Below are positions 8,757 to 16,026 of a stretch of 64,000 bases of DNA, in pieces (within the stretch, counting starts at the first letter, position 1; each line of letters starts with the position of its first letter). Made by a program: the position numbers and the translations under genes. The notes under the pieces are model-generated. The model was not told the origin of the DNA. It searched no databases and worked only from the letters and a program-made list of their open reading frames with translations. Origin of the DNA: Streptomyces sp. AM 2-1-1 (GTDB lineage: Bacteria; Actinomycetota; Actinomycetes; Streptomycetales; Streptomycetaceae); NCBI RefSeq assembly GCF_029167645.1, contig NZ_CP119148.1, positions 1 to 64,000 of the forward strand, read 5' to 3'.

Positions 8757-9051
8757 GAGTGGAGCCCACCCGATGCGGCCTGGGCAGGACTCGGTGGCGA
8801 CCACTCTCGGTGGACTCCACTCGATGGAACCCACTGAGTGGAGCCCACTCGATGCGGTGTTCCAGGGGCGCCCGGTGGCGCGTTTCCCCTTGACACGGGC
8901 CCGTGTCAAGGGGAAACGCGACCGGGTGCGCGGGGGTGGATGCACGGCATCGTCACCACGATGCTGTGCACTACGGAGCGATGTCGTGCATCCATCCAGA
9001 GAGTGCACGGCATCGTCGGTGAGCATCGAGTGGACCACGCCGGGTCCACTC
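8757..9051. repeat. repeat-dense convergent intergenic block (origin or oriT candidate)
   Basis: Between a plus-strand gene and the end of the relaxase gene, about 300 bases are almost entirely repeats: GAGTGGAGCCCAC.CGATGCGG at 8757-8778 and 8836-8857; related TGGACTCCACTCGATGG at 8811-8827; GAGTGGAC/GTCCACTC as an inverted repeat at 9028-9051; TGCACGGCATCGTC at 8941-8954 and 9004-9017 with inverted relatives between; and the 42-bp palindrome. This density next to relaxase and replication-relaxation genes suggests an origin of replication or transfer. Confidence 0.6.
8879..8920. promoter_or_regulatory. 42-bp perfect palindrome
   Basis: A perfect palindrome of two 21-base arms with no spacer. 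The right arm reads GGGCCC...GTGTCAAGGGGAAACGCG through to 8920 (shared central GGGCCC), and the left arm is its exact complement. One arm recurs, with a single mismatch over 16 bases, at 8060-8075, which supports specific protein recognition. It is too long and symmetric to be a simple terminator, and no gene ends immediately beside it. Confidence 0.8.
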
Positions 9052-11002
9052 AGCGGCCGGCTTCTGGCCCGCGGTGTCGGTCCGGCTGCTGGGGGTGGTG
9101 CGCCCGCTGGTCGTCCTCCCGCACCGGGTGCGGTGCGGGAGCGTCCTGCGGGTCGGTGTACTTCTTCGTCCTGGCGGCGGCGGCGTCGCCGGCCTTCGTG
9201 ATGACCTCCATCGCGCGGCGCAACTGCTCGGCGGTGAAGTCCAGAGCCTCCACGTCCGTACGCGACGCCTTCAGGGCCCGCAGCTCCTTGAAGTCGACCG
9301 CCTCCTCGACCCCAACCCCCGGCTCCTGGTCGTCGCGCTCGGGGTCGGCGGCCGCGAGCAGCTGCTCGGGCATCGCCGTCTGCTGGTGCCGGACGATGTC
9401 GTACCCCCGGCCCCGCACGACGGTGGTGTGCAGCTTCTCCCTCACGACCGCACCGGCGAGGACGGCCCGCTCGTACTGCAGCGGGATGCGGGGGATCTCC
9501 CACTCCCCCGCGTCCTGGCCCGAGGACCGGGGCGCGGCCGGCTCGCCGGGATCGGCCGGAGGTTGCCGGTCCGGATCAGGTACGGCGGATGGGCGGCGTC
9601 GGGCGGTGAGGTCGGACAGGGCCCACCGGGCTGTGTAGAGGCGGTAGCCGGCCTCCAGGCCGCGCACGGTCTTCGGCTCGCTGATGTCCAGGCAGTAGGT
9701 GGAGATGGCGGCGGCCACGATCTCCTCGTCCAGGCCCGGCTCGCGGCAGCGGCCCCGCAGGACCAGGGCGAGGTGGCGGCGGGCTTCGGCGAGCAGATGC
9801 CTCCGGTGGAACCGGCCGCCTTCGTTCATCACGAACACCGTCGCGGCGACGTCGACGGCCGCCAGGGCGACGTCGACCACGGCGACAACCCGGGCCCGGA
9901 TCGCCACGGCCGCGGCGCGGGCGTACTCGAGGAGGGAGGTGATGACGTCGGCGGCGACACCGGAGGTGAGGATCGCGCTCGTCTTCCACCAGGCGCGCAG
10001 CTGCGCGAGTGGCAGCGTCTTCTGCTTGGGCGGGCGGGTCTTGCGGGCGGCTATGGCGTTCATCTTGGCGCGGGCCCGCTCGGAGACCACGGGCAGGAAC
10101 TTCGGCTCGCCGTTGTCGTCGACGGCGGTGACGTACTCGTGCTCCAGCTCCTCGAGGCAGGCGGCGATCTGGTCGCTGCGCCGGGAGGTCCAGCGGATCA
10201 GCTCGTGCGGCACCCCCGCGATCTCCATCACCGGCCGGCGCCCCGGCGTGACGGTGCGCGGCTCGGTCGCCAGCCCGAGCTCCTCGCAGACCTCGGCGGC
10301 CACGAGCTCGTTGTAGAGCGCGGAGGCCGCGACGGTGTTCTCGTGCAGGGCCGTGGTGTGGATCGAGCCCCACTTCCCGTCCCGGCGCTGCCCCTTCACG
10401 GACAGCAGTACATGGTCATGGAGCAACGGGCGGCCGGAGCGCGCCTCGTAGTGGCGAAAGCGCGCGGCGACCAGACCGCCGGGCGGCCGCACCCGGTAGA
10501 TGCCGTCCTTGCCGTACCGGATCACCGCGACCTCGTCCTCGATCCACTCCAGCACCCGTACGATCGCCCGCTCGTGCGCGGCCTCGATCACCCGACAGGT
10601 CTCCTCATCCCCCAGCGCCCACAGGAGGTAAATCGTCGGCTGCGGCCGGAACACGAAGTCGACCCCGGTCACCATCACCCGGCGGCCGAGGGCACCGGCC
10701 TTGAACGCCTTCGCCGGGGAGTCGCCCGCGGCGAGCCGCTCGGCCTCGATCCGGTCCGCGTACGGGTGCCAGCCCCGCTCTCCGAACAGGTTCCGCAGCT
10801 GCGCCTCGGTGACTTCCTTACCCGGCGCGAGTCCGAGCGCGGCAAGTCCGCGGCCCATCCAGCGCCCGGCCGGGACACCGGCTTGCTCCCGGGCGGCGCG
10901 CAGCGGCGTGCGGGCCGGGCGGCGGCCGTCGCCGACGACGGTCTGGCGCAGGTAGTAGCGGTACATCTGACCGGCTCGGATGACCTTGATATCCACTGTC
11001 AT
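9050..11002 (-). CDS. MobF-type conjugative relaxase without helicase domain
   Basis: A 650-residue protein whose N-terminal 300 residues match the TrwC/TraA (MobF) relaxase fold. Seen features are the tyrosine cluster MYRYYLRQ (Tyr14, 16, 17), GLAALGL with LRNLFG, VTGVDFVFR, and the metal-binding histidine region LLHDHVLLS (about 192-200) followed by HTTALHENTVAASALYNE. MobF relaxases nick oriT and attach to the 5' end through the tyrosine. Usual members carry a C-terminal SF1 helicase; here the rest is a helical tail and the protein stops early, so unwinding must come from elsewhere. ATG 11002 is used; GTG 11011 is an alternative, and neither has a strong ribosome site. The gene's stop overlaps the repeat block. 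Confidence 0.8.
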   Translation of the reverse strand: MTVDIKVIRAGQMYRYYLRQTVVGDGRRPARTPLRAAREQAGVPAGRWMGRGLAALGLAPGKEVTEAQLRNLFGERGWHPYADRIEAERLAAGDSPAKAFKAGALGRRVMVTGVDFVFRPQPTIYLLWALGDEETCRVIEAAHERAIVRVLEWIEDEVAVIRYGKDGIYRVRPPGGLVAARFRHYEARSGRPLLHDHVLLSVKGQRRDGKWGSIHTTALHENTVAASALYNELVAAEVCEELGLATEPRTVTPGRRPVMEIAGVPHELIRWTSRRSDQIAACLEELEHEYVTAVDDNGEPKFLPVVSERARAKMNAIAARKTRPPKQKTLPLAQLRAWWKTSAILTSGVAADVITSLLEYARAAAVAIRARVVAVVDVALAAVDVAATVFVMNEGGRFHRRHLLAEARRHLALVLRGRCREPGLDEEIVAAAISTYCLDISEPKTVRGLEAGYRLYTARWALSDLTARRRPSAVPDPDRQPPADPGEPAAPRSSGQDAGEWEIPRIPLQYERAVLAGAVVREKLHTTVVRGRGYDIVRHQQTAMPEQLLAAADPERDDQEPGVGVEEAVDFKELRALKASRTDVEALDFTAEQLRRAMEVITKAGDAAAARTKKYTDPQDAPAPHPVREDDQRAHHPQQPDRHRGPEAGR

Positions 11003-11044
11003 GGAGACCACGTCACACCGCTCTGACCTGCGAGAAAAGGCCGA

Positions 11045-11212
11045 TCAGTCGTACGTCCCGTCAGGCGGGAGCAGCGGCCGAACTTTCTTCTCAAGTGCCC
11101 GCCAGGCGGGAAGCGGCCCCGGGCCGAACGCGAATGTCATCGCTCTCCGGCAGTCCTCACACCACGGCCCGGACAACACCGTCCAGCACCACTGAGCAGC
11201 ATTCAGCGCCAC
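11045..11212 (-). CDS. possible small cysteine-containing protein
   Basis: A 55-residue reading frame from GTG 11212 with WCWTVLSGPWCEDCRRAM near its start and a basic, Pro-rich end. The CEDC pair could bind metal. No good ribosome site is visible and it lies in a region of decayed genes, so it may be non-coding. Confidence 0.25.
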   Translation of the reverse strand: MALNAAQWCWTVLSGPWCEDCRRAMTFAFGPGPLPAWRALEKKVRPLLPPDGTYD

Positions 11213-11284
11213 GGAACGAGCACCGCCTACAGCAGCCCCTGGCAACCGGCGGGGGCTTCGTCGTGCTGCCCGGAGGAGACCCCC

Positions 11285-11559
11285 ATCCCCACCTTCGAGG
11301 TCCTCCCCCGCTTCACCGCCGACCTCCAGCACCTCACTCCGCCCAGCGCCGGCGCTTCCGCCGCGTCGCCTAGGACGCCTTCGTGCCAGACCTGCGCACT
11401 GGCCGCCAATTCCGACCCGGCATACGAATCACGGGCGTGCGCCGCGCCCCCGGCGTCTACGAGCTCACCTGGGCACCGGACGGACGCGCGACGTGGTCAT
11501 ACGGCGGGGAGAAATTCGCTGGACTCCCCCACATCGTGTGGCACCCGATCGGGACGCAT
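11285..11559 (+). pseudogene. decayed RelE/ParE-like toxin-type gene
   Basis: One frame gives PTFEVLPRFTADLQHLTPP. The next sensible piece lies in another frame, AQRRRFRRVA, followed by an in-frame TAG at 11371. The same frame then continues with FVPDLRTGRQFRPGIRI, APGVYELTWAPDGRATWSYG and PHIVWHPIGTH. The series resembles a common actinobacterial small protein of RelE/ParE-like design (F..dL..L...qr..F......F..dLr.G..frpglr...v....GvyElTWa.dGRA.f.yG......pHivWrriGtH). It carries at least one frameshift and one nonsense change, so it is dead. The family call is from memory of the pattern. Confidence 0.6.
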
Positions 11560-11672
11560 CCTGGGCCGGCCCCTGGCCGAAGGCTGTTCTGCGGGCGCGG
11601 GTCGCCAGTTGGTTGGCTGATCGTTCCGCGCATCAGGAAGGGGCACCGCGTGGCAGGCCTGGACGCGGGCGT

Positions 11673-12083
11673 TCATTCTCCGCCGCCGGTCGCTTCCTCG
11701 CCCTCGGTAGCGACTACCGCTTCGTTTTGGGTGCTGGCTCGGCGCGGGAGCTCAGGCAGCACAGGTCCGGTGGGGCACGGTACGGGCCGAAGCCCGTGCG
11801 GCCAGACGTACGTACGCGTCACGACGGCCCCGGGGGCGCCGGTCAGCGCTCCGGACACCGTGTACGTAATCTGCCCGTCCGGCCAATCGAAGCGGGCCTC
11901 CACCGAGCAGTGAACCCACGCGCTGCCGTCCCATACGTACATGCCTGGGCGCCGTCCGGCGGGGTAGGCCGTCACCCGAGGCCGCGGCCCTTGTGCCGGA
12001 GACCACGGCCGGCGCTCCTGCGGCTCCTGGCCCGGATGCCCAGGGAGGTTCCCCGGGACGGCGGCGGGCTCCTCGTTCTCCAT
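11673..12083 (-). CDS. hypothetical protein
   Basis: A 136-residue reading frame from ATG 12083. The centre, MYVWDGSAWVHCSVEARFDW then DGQITYTVSG, reads like a folded beta-rich domain of the sort seen in Streptomyces proteins that describe a displayed value and its formatting. The ends are low-complexity Pro/Glu-rich. No strong ribosome site is seen, and the gene lies just downstream of the parAB terminator on the same strand. I do not recognise a function. Confidence 0.45.
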   Translation of the reverse strand: MENEEPAAVPGNLPGHPGQEPQERRPWSPAQGPRPRVTAYPAGRRPGMYVWDGSAWVHCSVEARFDWPDGQITYTVSGALTGAPGAVVTRTYVWPHGLRPVPCPTGPVLPELPRRASTQNEAVVATEGEEATGGGE

Positions 12084-12103
12084 GCTGCCGAGGGTAGACA
12101 GAA

Positions 12104-12128
12104 GCCCTCGTCCGAGAGGGACGAGGGC
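12104..12128 (-). terminator. terminator of the parAB operon
   Basis: GCCCTCGTCC and GGACGAGGGC form a perfect 10-bp stem with loop GAGAG, 66 bases after the parB stop. Confidence 0.75.
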
Positions 12129-12193
12129 CCTGCGTGCCAGCGGACCGGTTAGGGGCCGCTTCGCGAACCTGGAAGACAGCTCGGGCCTGTTTT

Positions 12194-13099
12194 CTACTCG
12201 CCAAGCAGCTTGACCAGCATCCGGCGGTCTTCCTCGGTCAAGTGTTCCCGCAGGATCTTGTTGAGGGCTGCAGGGTCTTCCCAGGGCATGCGCGGCGCGG
12301 CGGCCCCGGGCGGCCTCGGTGTGGCGTGGGTGATAACTGAGTTATCACCCTTGGGGGCGGTACCCCGCCGTGAGGCAGTCCGCTGCCTCTTCTTGTCAAC
12401 GTCAGCGCGTGCGCGGCGGTCTGCTTCGTCCTTCTGTTGTGCCGTGGGGATCTTTGCCATGTTCCGGAGATGTGCGACGTTCCGCCTGCCCGCCTCCAGA
12501 TCTGCTTGGAGCTCAGGGGTGAGGGAGAGAAGGGAGATCTTCTGACTGATCAGGGGCTGGCTGATGCCGAGACGCTTCGCAGCTTTGTGCTGGGATCCGT
12601 AGAACTGGACGAGCTGCTGGAGTGCCTGAGCGTCCTCGAGTTCGCTGAAGTCCTTGCGCCGAGCGTTGGCGATATACGCGGCTTCCAACAGAGTTTCGTC
12701 TGTGCTGGCGAACTCGTCGCCAAGCATCACCTTGATGGCCGGCAGACCGGCTTCGCGTGCGGCTTTCAGACGGCGATGGCCGTCGATCACGACGTACGCG
12801 GCGCCAGCATCGAGTTCGTTTCGTCGTTCTGGCCGGTTGGCCAGGTACGCCTCTGTAGTGGCCACTGTGATGGCGGTGATCTGGCCGACCTCGGTCAAGG
12901 TCTCGACCAGATCGCTGACGTCCCCGATCTCCTCGCGGGGGTTGTCCGGGTTGAAACTGACGTCGGCGGGCGCCACGAGGGCGGGCTGGGGTACCACCGG
13001 CGTTCCCGTGGCAGCGGCGATGGCTCGTCCTCGGCTGCTCTGCGGGGCGCCGAACGCCGGGGCGCCTACGCGGCTTGCCGCATTCTGGCGGGTGGTCAC
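12194..13099 (-). CDS. parB: ParB plasmid partition protein
   Basis: A 301-residue centromere-binding partition protein. The N-terminal ParB/Srx fold has FNPDNPREE, then GQITAITVAT and VVIDGHRRLKAAREAG (the box that includes the CTP-binding region in known ParBs). A helix-turn-helix follows (HKAAKRLGISQPLISQKISL), then a basic linker and a short C-terminal dimerisation-type helix (EEDRRMLVKLLGE). Start GTG 13099 overlaps the parA stop (GTGA), which shows coupling; the open frame continues upstream but inside parA. A 23-bp palindrome that may be its own binding site lies within its coding sequence at 12328-12350. Confidence 0.92.
   Translation of the reverse strand: MTTRQNAASRVGAPAFGAPQSSRGRAIAAATGTPVVPQPALVAPADVSFNPDNPREEIGDVSDLVETLTEVGQITAITVATTEAYLANRPERRNELDAGAAYVVIDGHRRLKAAREAGLPAIKVMLGDEFASTDETLLEAAYIANARRKDFSELEDAQALQQLVQFYGSQHKAAKRLGISQPLISQKISLLSLTPELQADLEAGRRNVAHLRNMAKIPTAQQKDEADRRARADVDKKRQRTASRRGTAPKGDNSVITHATPRPPGAAAPRMPWEDPAALNKILREHLTEEDRRMLVKLLGE
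12328..12350. promoter_or_regulatory. candidate parS site inside parB
   Basis: Perfect 23-bp palindrome: arm GGGTGATAACT, centre G, then the complementary arm. An identical copy lies upstream of parA (14426-14448). It is A/T-rich compared with its surroundings and is embedded in codons for the basic linker of ParB. Confidence 0.75.
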
Positions 13100-14346
13100 A
13101 CGATCTCCCTGACAATGCGGCGGATGACTTTTGCCTGTTGCGAGGCCGGAGCGTAGGACATGAGGGCCCGCTTGTTCCTGACGGCTTCGCGCTGGTCCTT
13201 GAGACGGCCGATGACGCCCACGACGCGGGGTTCCTTGAACTGCTTCCATGCCTCCAGCGAGGAGGTGATGACGTAGCCGTCCCGTGCGTCGTAGAGGTTG
13301 ACGACGAGGCCAAGGTGGTCGACCTGGATTCCCCAGTCGGCTTGACCGGACTCGATCTGTTCCAGAAGGAGAGCGAAGGCATCGGCGGAGGAATCCTCGG
13401 CCTGTACCGGGATGAGTACACCCGAGTTGCTGGGCGCTTCATTGTCCCGTCGGCGGGCGTAGTAGATCGCCGCATCCATGCCGACGCCCAGGCTGGGCGG
13501 GCAGTCGACGACGATGACGTCGTAGTTGCCTTCTACCGGTTCCAGGGCGCGTTGGAGGGTGGCCTGCCGGTTGCGGTCGGTGGAGATCATGATGTCGAGG
13601 AGGAACGCGTCGGCGCAGGCGGGGAGGATGTCCAGTCGTCCTCCGAAGCGGTCGTCATCAATGGTGACGATGAGGTCTCTGACTGACCCTGTTCGTACGG
13701 TGCCGGCCATGTACTTGGCGAGGCTGGGGTCGTCGATACCGATGGCCTGCATGCCGAGCTGGGCGGTCAGGTGTCCCTGGGGGTCGTAGTCCACGAGAAG
13801 GACGCGCAGTCCGAGTCCAGGGTGCGCTTCGTCATTCTGGAGCAGTTCCTCGGCCTCGCCGGTAGCGGCTTCCTCGCTGGACTGGAGAGCTACTGCCTCT
13901 GTGGCTACCAAGACCTTGAGCTCGGGCCTTTCGGCGCAAGCTCCTGCAACTCCGGCGGCGACGGCGGTCTTACCGACGCCCCCTTTCTGGTTGCAGAGCA
14001 CGATGCGCCGGGGGTACGGGGTGGGGGCAGGGGCAGAGCGTTCCTGGAGCCAGAGATCGACTGCTTGGGCGAGGCCTTGCACGATCGGCATCTCGCGTTG
14101 CGCGCAGGTGGCTTTGAGTTCTGACCACTGACCGGGGCGCAGCCAGCTAGACCATGCAACCCCGCCGGTGGTGTCGATGACGGGTAGATCGTCGGTGCGG
14201 GTCTGCCACATGTCGAGGGCTTCGGACACGGCGTCCTGGATGTCCACGCCGATCTGGGCAGCCCGGACTTTGAGGTCTCGTCGTAGCTGGGACGGCAGCT
14301 TGGAGACAACCTTTTCCCTGTCTCCGGTGGGGCTTGGGGTAACCAT
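13096..14346 (-). CDS. parA: ParA partition ATPase with N-terminal extension
   Basis: A 416-residue deviant-Walker ATPase that positions plasmid copies together with ParB. Motifs are NQKGGVGKT (Walker A with signature lysine, about 124-132), LLVDYDPQGH (Walker A') and VIVVDCPPSLG (Walker B). Between the first two is an acidic insert (ATEAVALQSSEEAATGEAEE) that lengthens this region beyond the usual. The first 110 residues, beginning KLPSQLRRDLKVRAAQIG, resemble a ribbon-helix-helix or similar DNA-binding extension, as in Ia-type ParAs that autoregulate. Start ATG 14346. The palindrome at 14426-14448 lies 80 bases upstream and may serve as both parS and operator. Confidence 0.92.
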   Translation of the reverse strand: MVTPSPTGDREKVVSKLPSQLRRDLKVRAAQIGVDIQDAVSEALDMWQTRTDDLPVIDTTGGVAWSSWLRPGQWSELKATCAQREMPIVQGLAQAVDLWLQERSAPAPTPYPRRIVLCNQKGGVGKTAVAAGVAGACAERPELKVLVATEAVALQSSEEAATGEAEELLQNDEAHPGLGLRVLLVDYDPQGHLTAQLGMQAIGIDDPSLAKYMAGTVRTGSVRDLIVTIDDDRFGGRLDILPACADAFLLDIMISTDRNRQATLQRALEPVEGNYDVIVVDCPPSLGVGMDAAIYYARRRDNEAPSNSGVLIPVQAEDSSADAFALLLEQIESGQADWGIQVDHLGLVVNLYDARDGYVITSSLEAWKQFKEPRVVGVIGRLKDQREAVRNKRALMSYAPASQQAKVIRRIVREIV

Positions 14347-14425
14347 GAGGCGAGCTTACTAACCCCAACCTGAGGGCGAGTGACCCGACGTCATACAAAG
14401 TCGACCAATATGTCCGCCCTCCATC

Positions 14426-14448
14426 GGGTGATAACTGAGTTATCACCC
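14426..14448. promoter_or_regulatory. candidate parS/operator upstream of parA
   Basis: Identical 23-bp palindrome to the copy inside parB (arm GGGTGATAACT around a central G). It lies in the leader region of the parAB operon, suited to centromere binding and autoregulation. Confidence 0.75.
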
Positions 14449-14530
14449 CTGAGCCCGGCTGGTTCGGCACGTCTGGATGGGCTCGGGCCTCACCCCACCG
14501 AGTTTCTCGACCAGCCACGCAAAGCAAAAA

Positions 14531-14570
14531 GCGGCCCGCTGCTCCCCGGCGTTCGGGAGCAGCGGGCCGC
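14531..14570 (-). terminator. intrinsic terminator of the GGDEF-to-lipoprotein operon
   Basis: A perfect 16-bp stem (GCGGCCCGCTGCTCCC and complement) with an 8-base loop, followed on the minus strand by TTTTTGCTTTG. It begins 8 bases after the lipoprotein stop and insulates parAB from the operon. Confidence 0.92.
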
Positions 14571-14577
14571 GTTGTGG

Positions 14578-15051
14578 TCAGGGGGCCTGGGTGGCGAGGG
14601 TGTCGTCGATGAGGATCTCGGGGGCGGGGTCGGCGGTGGATCGTGCGGTGGTGGCCTTGTCGATGGCTGGGGTGAGTGCGTCGTAGACGCGGCCGGAGAG
14701 GGCTTCCTGGTCCGGGTAGTCAGCCCCGACCCAGCCGGGGTGGGCATCCCAGTCCAGCTCATCGAGGTAGGTGACGAGCTGGGCCCCGGTGAGCGTGATC
14801 CGGACCATGCCGCGCTGTCCGCGCTCTCCGCCGGCAGGGGCGGTGGTGACCTTCTTCAGTCCGTCCGGGCGGGTGCTCTCCCAGATGTCCTTGTTGCAGA
14901 TGATGGTCAGGGAGCCGATTCCGGCGGCCTTCTTCATGCGGCTGTCGTGATGGGCGGGGGACTGGGGGGTCGTCGCGCCGCACGCCGTGAGTGCGAGCAC
15001 TGTGATCAGGGTGGTTGCTGCCAGGGATGCGGTACGGCGGATCTGCTGCAC
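14578..15051 (-). CDS. secreted lipoprotein, paralogue of the one at 51390
   Basis: A 157-residue predicted lipoprotein. The signal peptide ends in lipobox LTACG (Cys about 24). The mature part has AAGIGSLTIICNKDIW, RGMVRITLTGAQLVTYLDEL and a C-terminal segment RVYDALTPAIDKATT. The same order (AAGVASFRITCTRDMW, GLVEVTLTGTQLVDYLKQL, RMYAAIAPVVDRI) occurs in the gene at 51390-51902, so the two are paralogues. Start GTG 15051 has GGAGG at a 9-base spacing, inside the end of the previous gene. It is the last gene of an eight-gene operon. Function unknown; its placement after regulatory genes suggests a cell-surface role. Confidence 0.8.
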   Translation of the reverse strand: MQQIRRTASLAATTLITVLALTACGATTPQSPAHHDSRMKKAAGIGSLTIICNKDIWESTRPDGLKKVTTAPAGGERGQRGMVRITLTGAQLVTYLDELDWDAHPGWVGADYPDQEALSGRVYDALTPAIDKATTARSTADPAPEILIDDTLATQAP

Positions 15052-15055
15052 GGGG

Positions 15056-15532
15056 TTATGCCTCCAGGTCGAGGTCGGGGGTGATGGTGCGTCCGGCGTG
15101 TGCGCGGGTGAGGAGTCGGTACGGCGTCCTCCAGGCGCCGTGGATCCGTGTCCTGGCGCAGTGGAGCGTGCCGGTGAGGGCGGTTTCGGTGTCGGGGTGG
15201 ATGAGGACCAGGGCGACGGGGTCGGCGTCCGGCTGCTGCTCGGGAAGCGGGCGTCCGCGCTCCAGGCCGCGCTGGCCGATCCGTACGGCGACGTCGCCGC
15301 GGCCGGTCCAGGGGGTCGGCCGCTGGCGGGCGGTGAGCATGGCGGTGAACTCCGCGACCGCCTTCTGATCGCCGGGGTGCAGGGGGCCGGTGCCGTGTCC
15401 GCAGCGGCGGAAGCGGGCCGTCACGTGCGCACCGTCCGGCGGTACAGCCGCGTCCGGGTCGCGGGGCTTGCCGGAGGGCCGGGTGGCGTGGGTGCATTCG
15501 GTGCCGTCCGGGTGGAGCGGGGTGATCTTCAC
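15056..15532 (-). CDS. hypothetical protein
   Basis: A 158-residue protein from GTG 15532, which overlaps the HNH stop (GTGA). It opens VKITPLHPDGTECTH. The middle has ARFRRCGHGTGPLHPGDQ and AVAEFTAMLTARQRP. The C-terminal half (VALVLIHPDTETALTG, then YRLLTRAHAGRTITPDLDLEA) is beta-rich. Two Cys and several His residues could bind metal, but no known motif is clear. Unrecognised; fifth to seventh genes of this operon are plasmid-type DNA proteins. Confidence 0.7.
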   Translation of the reverse strand: MKITPLHPDGTECTHATRPSGKPRDPDAAVPPDGAHVTARFRRCGHGTGPLHPGDQKAVAEFTAMLTARQRPTPWTGRGDVAVRIGQRGLERGRPLPEQQPDADPVALVLIHPDTETALTGTLHCARTRIHGAWRTPYRLLTRAHAGRTITPDLDLEA

Positions 15533-16026
15533 GGTGATGCGGCCATGGGCTTCGTCTCCTGGTCGGGTTCGGGGAAGGGCAGCTGGTGGAGCGCGGCCGC
15601 GCGGGCACGCCTGCGGGTGGGGCGTGGTGGGGTGGGCGGTTCGGTGCGGGTGAGTGCGGTGTCGGGGAGGAGTCCGAGCTGTCCGGCGGCGGCCGCGCGG
15701 GCGGCGAGGGTGAGGGAGCGGGTGACCCGGTGGTGTCCGTGGTCGATGCGCAGGTGGCAGAGCTGGCAGGCGGCGAGCAGGTTCTCGTCTCGCACGTCTT
15801 CGGGGGTGTGGTTGAGGTGGACGGTGGTGAGGTGGACCACGGACCCGGTGTCGGGGTGGGGCTCCTCGTGGACGGCGGGGCAGCGGCCGCCCGGGTGCGG
15901 CAGGCCGCAGTGGCCCGTGCACTCGCAGCGGCCGCCCGCCCGCTCGAACCGGATCCGCGCGCTGAGCTGGGGCCAGTCGCGCGGGTACCGGTGAAGGTTC
16001 TCGGGTCGGATGGGCACGGCCGTCAC
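15529..16026 (-). CDS. HNH endonuclease
   Basis: A 165-residue protein with a compact HNH nuclease module. The zinc cysteines fall in RCECTGHC and CQLCH. The catalytic core is VVHLTTVHLNHTPEDVRDEN, where the HLNH stretch and the Asn of DEN fit the H-N-H pattern, followed by HLRIDHGHH. The rest is a basic Pro/Arg-rich tail. Proteins of this size are common on actinobacterial plasmids and phages as nicking or restriction-type enzymes. Starts at GTG 16026, overlapping the upstream stop, and its own stop overlaps the next start. Confidence 0.85.
   Translation of the reverse strand: MTAVPIRPENLHRYPRDWPQLSARIRFERAGGRCECTGHCGLPHPGGRCPAVHEEPHPDTGSVVHLTTVHLNHTPEDVRDENLLAACQLCHLRIDHGHHRVTRSLTLAARAAAAGQLGLLPDTALTRTEPPTPPRPTRRRARAAALHQLPFPEPDQETKPMAASP

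Noticed and set aside
11383-11913. 176-codon plus-strand frame
   Set aside because: Only its first 60 codons are meaningful, as part of a dead RelE-like gene; the rest is antisense to the 11673-12083 frame.
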